Under the pieces are notes generated by a model that worked only from the letters and a program-made list of their open reading frames with translations, was not told the DNA's origin and made no database searches. The position numbers and the translations under genes are program-made. A stretch of 64,000 bases of DNA from contig NZ_JAPDVG010000001.1 in NCBI RefSeq assembly GCF_026015625.1, positions 1,674,001 through 1,738,000 of the forward strand, in the 5' to 3' direction. Source of the stretch: Segatella copri. Lineage in GTDB: Bacteria > Bacteroidota > Bacteroidia > Bacteroidales > Bacteroidaceae. The stretch's first letter is position 1. Every line of letters begins with the position of its first letter. This document shows, piece after piece, positions 8,731 to 18,126 of this stretch.

Positions 8731-9579
8731 TTACTTCAATATTTCCTTCTTCATCTTACTGTTCAGCTTCTCGGCTGCAGCATGGGCCTTGGCGTTGGCC
8801 TTCATCGCATTGAGCGAGCGGTGGAAACCCTGGATGCGGCCCTCACGATCAGAGAGGGCCAGACTGTCGCCCTTCATATATACAAAGGTGAAGGTATCGC
8901 GCTTCGTCTTTTCGTTGATCACCACGCCATCCAGCTCGCGGTGGCCCTGCACCAGAATCAGTTTGCCGTTATAGGCATGCCATTCCGTATACTGAGGCAC
9001 ATCAGGATATTCTACGGGGCTGTCGTCGTCCACATCTTTATTTATCATCACCCTGCCCACGGCCATCGCCTCGCTCATTCGCTTCAGGGTGAAGCCATAC
9101 TGGCGCGGCACCATATAGGTTTCTACGATGCTGTCGGGCATATTGGCAAGGATTCTCGCCTGCTGGCGCTTGCTCAGATGCGATACATCGCGCAGCTTCG
9201 GCATCACCGGATAGGTCCAGGTGGCCTTCAGCTGGTCCAGGTCTATCACCATGTCGGCACGGTTCTTCTCATCCTTCTCCTCGCATGGCATCACGCAAAC
9301 CCAGTCGCCCACCTCTATATCTCCAAACACCTGATGGTTGCGAGTGGCATCCAGAATGTTGTATCTTACGGGGTCGCCACCTCCGTTGGGCAGCAGCACC
9401 AGCGCGGTATCCGAGCAGCCCAGGCAGGCAAGTCCGTAGATAGCCCTGTCGCCCTTTGCCGGTTTCGAGAGGCTGATGGCGAGTTTCGAATTGTCCATAC
9501 GTGGTGGTTTCTTTCCCCTGTGACATGCTGCGAGGGTTGTGGCGGCTAGCGCCAGTATGAGTATTGTCTTGACTTTCAT
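8731..9579 (-). CDS. Lipoprotein of unknown function
   Basis: The protein begins MKVKTILILALAATTLAAC, a clear SPII signal with lipobox LAAC, and is then 260 residues of mature lipoprotein with no domain I recognise. Its middle holds a CLGCSD segment and a long charged helical region; the end is Ala/Lys-rich. The frame stays open for 39 more codons upstream, to 9696. That longer start is excluded because a perfect promoter (CAAA at 9631-9634, -7 box at 9603-9610, minus strand) would lie inside it. The ATG at 9591 is only about six bases from the predicted transcript start, so 9579 is preferred. It is probably anchored in the periplasm or on the surface. Confidence 0.75.
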   Translation of the reverse strand: MKVKTILILALAATTLAACHRGKKPPRMDNSKLAISLSKPAKGDRAIYGLACLGCSDTALVLLPNGGGDPVRYNILDATRNHQVFGDIEVGDWVCVMPCEEKDEKNRADMVIDLDQLKATWTYPVMPKLRDVSHLSKRQQARILANMPDSIVETYMVPRQYGFTLKRMSEAMAVGRVMINKDVDDDSPVEYPDVPQYTEWHAYNGKLILVQGHRELDGVVINEKTKRDTFTFVYMKGDSLALSDREGRIQGFHRSLNAMKANAKAHAAAEKLNSKMKKEILK

Positions 9580-9602
9580 CTTTCTATTCATTATTTCAGA
9601 TG

Positions 9603-9634
9603 CAAAACTACAACTATTTTTTGGAAGCACCAAA
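9603..9634 (-). promoter_or_regulatory. Promoter of the lipoprotein gene
   Basis: On the minus strand, TTTG (9634-9631), a 20-base spacer and TAGTTTTG (9610-9603) match the Bacteroidetes housekeeping promoter. The predicted transcript starts about 15 bases before the chosen ATG. Confidence 0.8.
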
Positions 9635-9673
9635 TATTGAATCGTAAAATAATTAAAAAAATAGGTGATATAT

Positions 9674-9704
9674 TTTGTAGTGTCTCGATTTTGCATTACC
9701 TTTG
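9674..9704 (+). promoter_or_regulatory. Promoter of the 9789 gene
   Basis: TTTG at 9674-9677, a 19-base spacer and TACCTTTG at 9697-9704 are a perfect match to the Bacteroidetes consensus. They leave a leader of about 80 bases. Confidence 0.85.
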
Positions 9705-9788
9705 CAACCGTTTTTTGGGATCAACATCCCCCTCGTCCTGCCACACACGCCGGATGATGAAAAGAAATAGGACCAACTCAAGAATTAT

Positions 9789-11078
9789 ATGCAACAAGAG
9801 AATATGACAGACAAGACAAATACACACGCTCTCCCGGCATGGACCGAGGTAGAGTATACCGCATTATGCAAAAACCCGTACCTGTTAACCCCATTCTTCA
9901 TCCCTAAGGAGGCGAAGTGCTTCACGTGCCGCGAAGATGGCACGAGGGAAGAAGAAAGAATGGTTTTCCTCGTTTTCAAATCTACTGCAGCCCCTACTGA
10001 TGCCGAATGGGAAGATGATCCTGTTCCGGGCGAGATGTGGGTGCGAGCGCTGGGCGATGACGATGAGGAGATTGAGCCTGCCAAGGTGATTTACCTGGGT
10101 CAGGACATCGAGGATTTCATCCGTGTAGCCGCTGAGGACGACCAGACCATCACCTTCGATTTCTGGTGGCGCCACGGCGAGGTGAAGGTGGAGAAGGCTG
10201 AGAAGACGGATGACGGATTCGTATGCCGCAAGGATGATTTCGGCGATGACGGACTGGCTGTTACCCTGATTCCTGAGGACGGCGGCAATCCGGTTGTCCT
10301 CCGTCTTCAGATTCCTTATATCGGTTTCTCGCTCTACGATGCCGAGGGCAACAAGGTGCATGGCGAGCTGAGCATTCCGCAGGATAAGGTAGATGACTAC
10401 ACCTACGAATTTGTGGGCGATGACAACAACGACCGTTTCACCCTTCAGCTCGACAGCAACAGGCTGGTTTACATGTGTGTATTGCGCCATGAGGACCATC
10501 AGCTGGTGGTTCGCAACCAGCGCGACCGTCTTTCGGTAGTAGATCAGATTCCTACCGAGGGCAAGCTTTCTGAGTTGCTGATGAACACGAATTCTGCGCT
10601 CATCAAGAACAGGAATCACCGTTGGCGCATTCAGATTGAGGGCACCACGCTGTCTCACGAGGTTGAGTTGAATGTGGATGCAGCCTCTCTGGTAGCGTTT
10701 GCTGAGGAGCAGATGCAGAAGGGCATGGAGATTGACGAGCTGGGGCAGCATCTGATGGCACTGGAGCAGAAGTATCATTTCCAGTGGTTCTGGCTGAGTG
10801 AGGACGATTGGAGTCATGACAATCCGGTGTTCGACATGTTCATGAAGCAGCTTTGTGCCTTTTCGTATGTCAGTCAGAATCCTGTTCAGGCAGATGCGTT
10901 GATGGCAAGGAACTACAAGCGTAAGATTCGCCGTTACAGCAGTATGCTGAAGGCTCACAAGCGTGGCGAGTTGAATCTTTTTGAGGAGAGTGATGAGGTG
11001 CGAGCCGAGTATCTCCGCATCTTCCAGGGTTTCCACCAGCCTTTCGTAGAGGCTTTTGAGAAGGAGGAAGAGGAATAA
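9789..11078 (+). CDS. Acidic cytosolic protein of unknown function
   Basis: I do not recognise this 429-residue protein. It has no signal peptide and no membrane segment and is rich in Asp and Glu. The first half (to about residue 230) is dominated by short beta-like stretches with acidic turns (GDDDEEIEPAK, YEFVGDDNNDRF). The second half looks helical (EEQMQKGMEIDELGQHLMAL) and ends in a Glu run. It has a perfect promoter and its own terminator, so it is a single-gene unit that is probably well expressed. A second ATG lies five codons in (9804); the first was kept because nothing rules it out. The codon usage looks like that of its neighbours, so recent transfer is not suggested. Confidence 0.8.
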   Translation: MQQENMTDKTNTHALPAWTEVEYTALCKNPYLLTPFFIPKEAKCFTCREDGTREEERMVFLVFKSTAAPTDAEWEDDPVPGEMWVRALGDDDEEIEPAKVIYLGQDIEDFIRVAAEDDQTITFDFWWRHGEVKVEKAEKTDDGFVCRKDDFGDDGLAVTLIPEDGGNPVVLRLQIPYIGFSLYDAEGNKVHGELSIPQDKVDDYTYEFVGDDNNDRFTLQLDSNRLVYMCVLRHEDHQLVVRNQRDRLSVVDQIPTEGKLSELLMNTNSALIKNRNHRWRIQIEGTTLSHEVELNVDAASLVAFAEEQMQKGMEIDELGQHLMALEQKYHFQWFWLSEDDWSHDNPVFDMFMKQLCAFSYVSQNPVQADALMARNYKRKIRRYSSMLKAHKRGELNLFEESDEVRAEYLRIFQGFHQPFVEAFEKEEEE

Positions 11079-11101
11079 TTTTTTATTAGATATGTAATCG
11101 G

Positions 11102-11138
11102 AACGTGCATGCCATTCTTTATGGTGTGCACGTTTTTT
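11102..11138 (+). terminator. Intrinsic terminator of the 9789 gene
   Basis: AACGTGCA (11102-11109) pairs with TGCACGTT (11127-11134) and is followed by a T-run. Confidence 0.85.
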
Positions 11139-11264
11139 AGTGCTAAGAAATAACGGCCCCATAAAACACTCGGACGGACCTCTTCTTGCGAAGAAGCCCG
11201 CCCTATTCTATTCCTAAAAATCTTTATTTTGCAATAGAAATGCAATGCTTGAGCAAAAATATTT

Positions 11265-11888
11265 TTATTTCTCTATCAGTCCCTCTACATACTTGCAGAG
11301 GATACCGATGCCCTTGAGGTTTTCGCCACCCTGAGGAATGATGATGTCAGCATAGCGCTTGGTGGGTTCGATAAACTGCTCGTGCATCGGCTTCAGGACC
11401 TTGAGGTATCGGTCTACCACCATCGATACGGTGCGACCCCTGTCGATGGTATCACGCTGAATGTTGCGTATCAGGCGCTCATCAGCATCGGTATCCACGA
11501 ACACCTTCAGGTCCATCAGGTCTCTCAACTTCTTGTCCACCAGCGTCATGATGCCTTCGATGATCACAACCGGCTTGGGGTCAACGTGAACCGTTTCCGG
11601 TTCACGGTTGCATTTGATATAACTATAGGTGGGTTGCTCTATCGCCTTGCCAGCACGCAGATCAGCGAGCTGCTGGTGCAAAAGCTTCCAATCGAATGCC
11701 GACGGGTGGTCGAAGTTGATCTGATGACGTTCTTCCTCGGTCATCTGCGAGGTATCGTTATAATATGAATCGAGGGGCACCACAGCCACATAATGAGGCG
11801 GCAGCACTTCTACGAGTTTCTTCACCACAGTGGTCTTGCCGGAGCCTGTACCTCCCGCAATGCCAATAACGGTCACTTTATCTTTCAT
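11265..11888 (-). CDS. udk: Uridine kinase
   Basis: This 207-residue cytoplasmic enzyme phosphorylates uridine and cytidine in pyrimidine salvage. The Walker A loop is GGTGSGKTT (residues 12-20). LDSYYND follows, as in Udk, where the Asp and Tyr bind the nucleoside. INFDHPSAFDW, VIIEGIM and the DxxxRxxRxxxRD-like stretch (DERLIRNIQRD) complete the family signature. The length matches other bacterial Udk proteins. It starts 15 bases after the glycosylase gene and is probably the last gene of a minus-strand unit with that glycosylase and the secreted endonuclease-like gene at 12511. Confidence 0.94.
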   Translation of the reverse strand: MKDKVTVIGIAGGTGSGKTTVVKKLVEVLPPHYVAVVPLDSYYNDTSQMTEEERHQINFDHPSAFDWKLLHQQLADLRAGKAIEQPTYSYIKCNREPETVHVDPKPVVIIEGIMTLVDKKLRDLMDLKVFVDTDADERLIRNIQRDTIDRGRTVSMVVDRYLKVLKPMHEQFIEPTKRYADIIIPQGGENLKGIGILCKYVEGLIEK

Positions 11889-11903
11889 ATTCTTTCTTCT
11901 TTT

Positions 11904-12473
11904 CTATAAGATTTCATCAAACATCTTGCGGTAAAATTCAGCCTTCTTCTCCACTGCCATAGGATAGGCACGGGAACTAGAGGGCATGCGGTACAGACGG
12001 AGCCTGCGGCCCTCGAACTGGAATTCTGCATAGCCTCCCATCTCAGGCTTTTCCTTGATGCCAAAGTGTTCTGAAAATACCTTCGTGGCAAGCTGGCCGG
12101 CTGTGAGCACCGCCCTGCAATGGGGCAGCTGGCGGAGCATGCCGTCGAGATCGGCGGGCTGCACGATCTGCAGATCCTTGTCGGATGCCGTATTCTTGGT
12201 GCGTATCACCTGCTGTGCGGTATCATAGATGGCGACGCCCTTCTCTCCGAGAAATTCCTTAATAGCATCGAGACGGTAGGTCTTCTTCTCTACATCCACG
12301 AAATGGAGCTTATCCTGGAAGTAGATAATCCCGAATATCCTCCACATATCATTCTGGAAGTTGGGATAATACCAGGGCATGCACCACCGCTTCTCTGCAG
12401 GCGGAAACGTGCCGAGCATCAGCAACTTGGCATTGCCCGGCAGCCACGGCTCAAAAGGATGATTCTCAACCAT
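11904..12473 (-). CDS. Uracil-DNA glycosylase superfamily protein
   Basis: This is a 189-residue soluble protein of the uracil-DNA glycosylase superfamily, close in layout to the small deoxyinosine/mismatch glycosylases. The first conserved loop reads LMLGTFPPAEKRW (from about residue 18). A tyrosine/asparagine segment follows (YYPNFQNDMWRIFG), and the C-terminal loop is MPSSSRAYP. These correspond to motifs 1 and 2 of the fold. Base specificity cannot be fixed from sequence. It overlaps nothing, lies 15 bases upstream of udk, and is separated from the endonuclease-like gene by a short word array. It may act in base-excision repair. Confidence 0.8.
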   Translation of the reverse strand: MVENHPFEPWLPGNAKLLMLGTFPPAEKRWCMPWYYPNFQNDMWRIFGIIYFQDKLHFVDVEKKTYRLDAIKEFLGEKGVAIYDTAQQVIRTKNTASDKDLQIVQPADLDGMLRQLPHCRAVLTAGQLATKVFSEHFGIKEKPEMGGYAEFQFEGRRLRLYRMPSSSRAYPMAVEKKAEFYRKMFDEIL

Positions 12474-12474
12474 T

Positions 12475-12507
12475 CAACTGTTAACTATAAACTCTTAACT
12501 ATCAACT
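12475..12507. repeat. TTAACTAT word array
   Basis: Three loose copies of the word TTAACTAT(A/C)AACT fill the 37 bases between the glycosylase and endonuclease-like genes. Confidence 0.65.
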
Positions 12508-12510
12508 AAA

Positions 12511-13581
12511 TCAAAGCTTTTCCTTCACCAGGTACATCACTACCGGCAGGTGATCGCTGTAGCCGTTGAGCCATCTGCCACCCGCCTTGGTACGCAAAGG
12601 AGCACCCTTGTACTGACCCTCCTGCTGGATGAGGTAATCGCGGCGGAAGATGTGGTTCTTCCAGAACTTCAGAGAACTGTAGTCCTTGTTCTTACTATCC
12701 CTGTTCAGGAGATTAGGCGTGATGACAATCTGGTCGAAGAGATTCCATGAACCGCTGTAGAACAGGGTTCCCTTGCCTTCCTTAGCCAGGATGTTGTACC
12801 ATGGATTGTACATATCATCGGCACCCACCTCGCTGATTTCAGCCTTCGCCTTCAGCACCTTGTGCATGCTGGCGTTGGTAGGATCATCGTTCATATCACC
12901 CATCACGAACACTTTCATCGCCGGGTTCAGACGGAGCAGACTGTCTTTTACCACCTTAGTCTGGCGTGCTCCGCTCTCGCGATAGAACGAACCGGAGAAA
13001 CGGCTTGGCCAGTGGCATACGATAACCGCCACATCCTCGCCCGCCAGCTCACCACGTACGGTGAGGAAACCACGGGTCTTGTAGGCTGAATCCTTGGCAA
13101 GTTCCTGTACGTAAGGCACCAATCGGGTATTCTTCACCGTGAAGAGTGCCGGATTATAGAGCAGCGCACAATCGATGCCTCGCTTATCGGGACCCTCGAT
13201 ATGGCAGAACTGCATGTTTCTTGCCTTGAGAGGCGGCTGCGCGGTGAGATCTTTCAGCACGTTGGCATTCTCAACCTCAGACAGACCGATGAAGGCGCAG
13301 CCCACGTTAGGCAGCACATCGGTACCCATATCGGCAAGTGCACGCGACATATTCTTGAGTTTATTGGTATATTTCATACCATTCCATCCCTTAGCAGGGA
13401 GATACTCATAATCATTCTTACCGGCATCATGGCAGGTATCGAAGAGGTTCTCCTGATTGTAGAAACCTACAGCATACACTTGAAACTGCCTGTTGCCTGA
13501 AGTCTGCGACTTCTTTTTCTGTGCTGTAGCGCCCAGCCCTATCATGAGGAGGGCAGCCAGCAAGAGCAATTGTTTTCTCAT
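12511..13581 (-). CDS. Secreted endonuclease/exonuclease/phosphatase-family protein
   Basis: This 356-residue protein starts with a Sec signal peptide (MRKQLLLLAALLMIGLGATAQ) and continues into an endonuclease/exonuclease/phosphatase fold. The family motifs are in order: YNQENLFD near residue 41, GLSEVEN (metal-binding Glu), VCHWPSR, GDMNDDP and the terminal SDHLP, whose Asp-His pair is catalytic. All catalytic residues appear intact. The fold covers DNases, RNases and phosphatases, so nuclease activity is inferred. It is divergent from the TonB-receptor-like gene at 13926 and may head a unit with the glycosylase and udk. A location in the periplasm or outside the cell is predicted. Confidence 0.85.
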   Translation of the reverse strand: MRKQLLLLAALLMIGLGATAQKKKSQTSGNRQFQVYAVGFYNQENLFDTCHDAGKNDYEYLPAKGWNGMKYTNKLKNMSRALADMGTDVLPNVGCAFIGLSEVENANVLKDLTAQPPLKARNMQFCHIEGPDKRGIDCALLYNPALFTVKNTRLVPYVQELAKDSAYKTRGFLTVRGELAGEDVAVIVCHWPSRFSGSFYRESGARQTKVVKDSLLRLNPAMKVFVMGDMNDDPTNASMHKVLKAKAEISEVGADDMYNPWYNILAKEGKGTLFYSGSWNLFDQIVITPNLLNRDSKNKDYSSLKFWKNHIFRRDYLIQQEGQYKGAPLRTKAGGRWLNGYSDHLPVVMYLVKEKL

Positions 13582-13925
13582 ACAATATTAATTATTAATG
13601 TATACCTTATTATATATGTATTTCTTAAATTCATAAGGAAATACGCAGCAAAGATACCTAAAAAACCGGAAATATCTCCATAAAAACGAATATTTTTTCA
13701 GTTTTCATGCATTTTTAACATAAATAACTTCTCTTTTAAAAAAATTTTTTGTTACTTTGCAGCACTTATAATTATTTTTGATCGGGACAGAAGACACAAG
13801 ACCAGAAACCATGATAAGTCCCCCTTACAGTTTACCTAAACAAAATCCAACGGGACTATAAATATATCATCACTGCTCAAAGAAATCACTGTTGCCGATC
13901 TATTAATATTTAAAACATATAAACT
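13582..13925. other. Divergent intergenic region with promoter elements
   Basis: A minus-strand -7 box (TATCTTTG, 13649-13656) serves the endonuclease-like gene. A weaker plus-strand box (TTACTTTG, 13752-13759) lies about 170 bases before the TonB-receptor-like gene. The resulting long leader has no coding potential that I can see and no obvious strong hairpin. Confidence 0.55.
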
Positions 13926-16526
13926 ATGCAGAAGAAAGTAAACTTAGCAATGTTAGCGCTCTTCTCGTGTTCATTGGCTATGGCTCAGAACGAAAAGACT
14001 GACCAGAACATAGCACAGGGACTCGACGAGAATGCTTTCACCTTCTCCGAGGCACAGTTGGGCGAGGACGATGACATGTCATCCAATGTCACCATCCTCA
14101 ATTCTACCAGCAACGTATACGCGAGCCAGGCAGGTTACCGGTTCTCGCCAGCACGTTTCCGCTACCGTGCCTTCAACCAGAAGTACAACGATGTCTATAT
14201 CAACGGTGCTTCCATGAACGATATGGAGACCGGACAGTTCCGTTTCTCCAACATCGGCGGTTTGAACCGATTCTCCAGAAACGTAGACTTCGCCCTGCCT
14301 TTCGAAGCCAACGGCTATTCGATGACGGGCATGGCAGGCTCCAACAACTATGATTTCCGTGCCGGAAGCATGCAGGAAGGACAGTATGCCAGCGTAGGTG
14401 TTGCCAACCGCAACTATACCCTGCGCGGACTCTATTCCTACTCCAGCGGATTCAACGAGAAGGGATGGGCCATTACAGCCGGTCTCACCTACCGCTGGGC
14501 TAACCGGGGATACGTAGAGGGAACCATCTACAACGCCCTTTCCTATTTCTTCGGCGTGCAGAAGAAGTGGATGAACGGCCACTCGCTGAGCTTCTCTACA
14601 TGGGGTAACCCGACAGAAAGAAGCACCCAGGGCGCATCTACCGACGAGGCTTACTGGCTGGCAAACGACTACCAGTATAACCCATACTGGGGATACCAGA
14701 ACGGACACAAGAGAAACTCACGCGTAGTGAACGACTTTGCCCCTTCGGCTATCGCTACATGGGACTGGGAAATCAACGACCAGATGAAGCTCACCACATC
14801 GGTGTTCGGAAAATACTCTATGTACAAGAGCACCAAGCTCAACTACAACAACGCAGAGAATCCACAGCCAGACTACTGGAAGAACATGCCATCTGCCAAC
14901 TACTATGTATGGGGCGACTACAAGAACGGCAACAACATGTATACCTGGGAAAACTGGAACAACGCCGTAAACTACTGGCAGGCAAGCAAGCAGAACCGAC
15001 AGATTAACTGGGACCGCCTGTACTATGCCAACCAGCAGGCAGCCAAGAACGGACAGGATCTGCTCTACTATGTTCAGGCTAAGCACAACGACAACCTGAC
15101 CCTGACCCTGTCATCCGTTCTGAACACCAAGCTGACCAAGAAATCGAACCTGGCTACGGGTATCATGCTCGGAAAGAGTACCAACCAGCACTATCAGACA
15201 CTGGAAGACATGCTGGGCGGTGCCATCTTCCACAACATCAACACCTATGCCCTGGGCGATTATCCTAAGACCGACCCACGTGTGCAGTACGACCTGAACA
15301 CAGCCGGTCCTAACAACACAGGCAAGCTGGTTTACGAGGGCGACAAGTTCGGTTACGACTATCGCATCGACGTGAACAAGGCAAACGCATGGAGCACCTA
15401 TACAGCCGAATTCTACAACATGAAGGCGATGCTGAGCGGACGTATCGGATATACCGGAATGAACCGCCGCGGCTACATGCGCAACGGTATGGCACCGAAC
15501 AACAGCCAGGGCAAGAGCGGCACAGCCAACTTCCTGGACGGTGGCGTAAAGGGAAGCCTGAACGTGGATATGGGCAGAGGTCATGCCTTCAGCATCGGAG
15601 CCGGATACGAGCTGCGTGCGCCGATGGCAAGCACAGCCTTCATCTCGCCTGAAATCAGCAACGACTTCGTGACTAACCTCAAGAACGAGCGCATCTTCAG
15701 CTCTGAATTCAGCTACCTGTATCGCAACGCATGGCTGAGTGCCAACGTGAGCGGTTACTACAGCCGACTGGAGAACGTTACGGAATGGCAGAACTTCTAC
15801 AACGATGATGAGAACTCATTCACCTACGTGAGCATGACCGGACTGAAGAAGGAATACTATGGTGTAGAGGTGGGCGCTAAGTTCAAGCTCACTTCATGGC
15901 TCGACCTGAAGACTCTGGGCGCTATGAGCGAGGCGAAGAACATCAACAATGTAAACGCCGTATACATGCTCTCAAAGAGTGCTGAGGTTTACCAGGACAA
16001 GGCTTACGTGATGAATATGCGCGAGAGTGGCACACCGCTCACAGTGGGAAGCATCGGTCTCGATGCCCACGTAAACGGATGGTTCGTCAACCTCAATGCC
16101 AACTACTACGACCGCATCTACCTCTCTTATTCTCCAAGCTACAGATATGAGAAGGTGCTGACCAACCGCCAGGCTGCCTACAAGGCATTCCCTGAACTCT
16201 TTGCTCCTACTACTCTCGACGGTATGAGCTGGACTGAGGATGCTGTAGCCCAGGAGAAGGGTCACGGAGGATGGATGGTTGACCTGAGCATAGGCAAGAG
16301 CGTGAGACTGAAGAAGGGTTCTCTCAACTTCAACCTCATGATTACCAACCTGCTGAACAACCAGACCATCGTAACAGGCGGATATGAGCAGAACTCACGT
16401 TCAAGCTATACACTGGATGCTAACGGCAACGTGAAGAATCCACGCCTCTACCAGTTCTCTAAGAATCCTAAGAAGTATTACACCTGGGGTACCAACGGCA
16501 TGTTCCAGGTATCTTACAGATTCTAA
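13926..16526 (+). CDS. TonB-dependent receptor-like outer-membrane barrel
   Basis: This 866-residue protein has a signal peptide (MQKKVNLAMLALFSCSLAMA). A plug-like region follows (about residues 45-130, with VYINGASMNDMETGQF), then a long aromatic and Asn-rich beta-barrel ending in the terminal Phe (MFQVSYRF) typical of outer-membrane proteins. It has no N-terminal carboxypeptidase-like domain and I see no clear TonB box, so it is a reduced member of the TonB-receptor class. Two lipoprotein genes follow at 16739 and 18127, a receptor-plus-surface-lipoprotein order like that of other Bacteroidetes import systems. Its ligand is not evident; neighbouring nucleases make nucleic-acid breakdown products a reasonable guess. 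Confidence 0.8.
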   Translation: MQKKVNLAMLALFSCSLAMAQNEKTDQNIAQGLDENAFTFSEAQLGEDDDMSSNVTILNSTSNVYASQAGYRFSPARFRYRAFNQKYNDVYINGASMNDMETGQFRFSNIGGLNRFSRNVDFALPFEANGYSMTGMAGSNNYDFRAGSMQEGQYASVGVANRNYTLRGLYSYSSGFNEKGWAITAGLTYRWANRGYVEGTIYNALSYFFGVQKKWMNGHSLSFSTWGNPTERSTQGASTDEAYWLANDYQYNPYWGYQNGHKRNSRVVNDFAPSAIATWDWEINDQMKLTTSVFGKYSMYKSTKLNYNNAENPQPDYWKNMPSANYYVWGDYKNGNNMYTWENWNNAVNYWQASKQNRQINWDRLYYANQQAAKNGQDLLYYVQAKHNDNLTLTLSSVLNTKLTKKSNLATGIMLGKSTNQHYQTLEDMLGGAIFHNINTYALGDYPKTDPRVQYDLNTAGPNNTGKLVYEGDKFGYDYRIDVNKANAWSTYTAEFYNMKAMLSGRIGYTGMNRRGYMRNGMAPNNSQGKSGTANFLDGGVKGSLNVDMGRGHAFSIGAGYELRAPMASTAFISPEISNDFVTNLKNERIFSSEFSYLYRNAWLSANVSGYYSRLENVTEWQNFYNDDENSFTYVSMTGLKKEYYGVEVGAKFKLTSWLDLKTLGAMSEAKNINNVNAVYMLSKSAEVYQDKAYVMNMRESGTPLTVGSIGLDAHVNGWFVNLNANYYDRIYLSYSPSYRYEKVLTNRQAAYKAFPELFAPTTLDGMSWTEDAVAQEKGHGGWMVDLSIGKSVRLKKGSLNFNLMITNLLNNQTIVTGGYEQNSRSSYTLDANGNVKNPRLYQFSKNPKKYYTWGTNGMFQVSYRF

Positions 16527-16561
16527 AGAGCAGTTTCTCTTTAACTGAACTTTCGCATGTG

Positions 16562-16704
16562 GGGAAGTTAAGTGAAGTTAGGGAAGTTAGAGGGAAGTTA
16601 AGGGACAAATGTCCTACGTTTTACGCTAGATGACTATTGTCTCTTCACTTCCCGAACGACCGTAGGGAGTGATAACTTCTTTAACTTCTATCAATTCCCT
16701 CACT
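16562..16704. repeat. GGAAGTTA tandem words with inverted copies
   Basis: Four near-copies of (G)GGAAGTTA run from 16562 to 16603. Inverted copies (TTCACTTCCC, ATAACTTC, TTAACTTC, TTCCCTCACTT) follow at 16643-16704. A small GGAC/GTCC hairpin sits between them. The stretch fills the spacer between the barrel gene and the DUF5689-like lipoprotein. Confidence 0.75.
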
Positions 16705-16738
16705 TGCGAAACTTGAATAACAATAAAAAGAAAGAACA

Positions 16739-18073
16739 ATGAAAAAGATAAAATTCATAGCATTGGCATTCCTGGCACTGACTCTGGGGTCGTGTATGGG
16801 CGACGGTTATGCTGACCCAGACCTGACCGAGAAGGTGCCTGCATCTCCATGGGGCAACAACAGCCTGAGGGAGAAGAATGTAATCAGCATAGCAGATTTG
16901 AAGACCCAGTTTGCTACGGTTATCAACAGCGACAATGGCTACAAGCAGATTGAGAAAGACATGATGATCAAGGCGGTAGTGACGGGCAATGATATAAGTG
17001 GCAATATCTACAACCAGGTGAGCGTACAGGATGCATCCGGCGCTATCATCATTGCCATCAACGGAAGTGGCCTGTCGGGTTATCTTCCTGTAGGCCAAGA
17101 GATTCTCATCAATCTGAAGGGACTCTATATCGGAAATTACAGAAAATTGCCTCAGATTGGCGGTGTAAACACCAAACTCTCTGACGGAACGCTTAGTATG
17201 GGCAAGATAGAGCGTGCCATCTGGAACGAGCACTTCAAGATTCTGAACCCTGGCGAGGCTGATGCAAGCACGGTAGTGCCAGAGGAGTTTGACCTGACAA
17301 AGCTTACTGATGCAGCCTATATGGATGCTAACGTGGGCAAGCTGATGACCCTGAAAAAGGTGAAGTTTGCCTCTGCCAACGGTACTAACGTATGGGCACC
17401 AGATGATACCAATACGAGTCTGGAACTGATTGATGCCGAAACGGGCAAGAAGATCAGCAGCAGCAATCTGGTAGTGCGCAACTCGGGTTATTCTAAGTTT
17501 GCCAACGAGGTGGTTCCACAGGGTGTATTCGATATCACCGGTATCTTCACCCGTTACAATAACACCTGGCAGATTGTGCTTCGCAACACGGATGATTTGA
17601 AATCGGTAGTTCTTGCCTATCTCAGCGAGCCGTTTGATGCCAGCCAGGGCAATTTCACCATCGACAACATCAAACTGGCTGATGGTGTAGAATTTGTCTG
17701 GAAATGGGCATCTGCAGCTTACGGAATGAAGGCTTCAGGCTATGTGAACGGTTCAAAACAAGAACTCCAGTCACGTCTCAAATCGCCTGCCATCGACCTG
17801 AAATCAGCCAAGAGCGCTAAACTCATGTTCGATCAGGCTATCAATTTTGCTTCTGACATGAAGCAGGAATGCAAGGTTCAGATTTCTACAGACGGAAAGA
17901 CATGGACCGACTTGGACGTACAGGGTTATCCTACAGAAAACAGCTGGACCTTTGTTTCATCTACTGCAGATTTGACGAAGTATTGTGGCAAAACCATCTA
18001 CATCGGTTTCTTCTACAGCAGTACTCCAACGGGTGCTCCAACCTGGGAGGTTAAGAATTTCGTAGTAAAATAA
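16739..18073 (+). CDS. Lipoprotein with DUF5689-like OB module and choice-of-anchor-J-like module
   Basis: This is a 444-residue lipoprotein: signal MKKIKFIALAFLALTLGSC with the acylated Cys at 19, followed by Met-Gly-Asp-Gly. About residues 45-290 match my recollection of DUF5689, an OB-fold-like module (MIKAVVTGNDISGNIYNQ, IIIAINGSGL). The last 150 residues are a jelly-roll resembling choice-of-anchor-J domains and end in WEVKNFVVK. A near-identical ending (WEVKNLSVK) occurs in the next protein. It follows the barrel gene and precedes a related lipoprotein 53 bases on, suggesting one operon. It is probably a surface partner of the barrel; ligand binding is inferred. Confidence 0.75.
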   Translation: MKKIKFIALAFLALTLGSCMGDGYADPDLTEKVPASPWGNNSLREKNVISIADLKTQFATVINSDNGYKQIEKDMMIKAVVTGNDISGNIYNQVSVQDASGAIIIAINGSGLSGYLPVGQEILINLKGLYIGNYRKLPQIGGVNTKLSDGTLSMGKIERAIWNEHFKILNPGEADASTVVPEEFDLTKLTDAAYMDANVGKLMTLKKVKFASANGTNVWAPDDTNTSLELIDAETGKKISSSNLVVRNSGYSKFANEVVPQGVFDITGIFTRYNNTWQIVLRNTDDLKSVVLAYLSEPFDASQGNFTIDNIKLADGVEFVWKWASAAYGMKASGYVNGSKQELQSRLKSPAIDLKSAKSAKLMFDQAINFASDMKQECKVQISTDGKTWTDLDVQGYPTENSWTFVSSTADLTKYCGKTIYIGFFYSSTPTGAPTWEVKNFVVK

Positions 18074-18126
18074 CCGGGTTCACTTCTATAGATATAAATA
18101 GTAACAATATTTAAAAAGACAATAAT

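Noticed and set aside
9580-9696. N-terminal extension of the lipoprotein frame
   Set aside because: A perfect promoter lies within it, and the true lipoprotein signal starts at the later ATG.
9885-11162. 425-codon minus-strand frame opposite the acidic protein gene
   Set aside because: The plus strand has a perfect promoter, a terminator and a coherent acidic protein; the antisense frame has no promoter and reads as a shadow.
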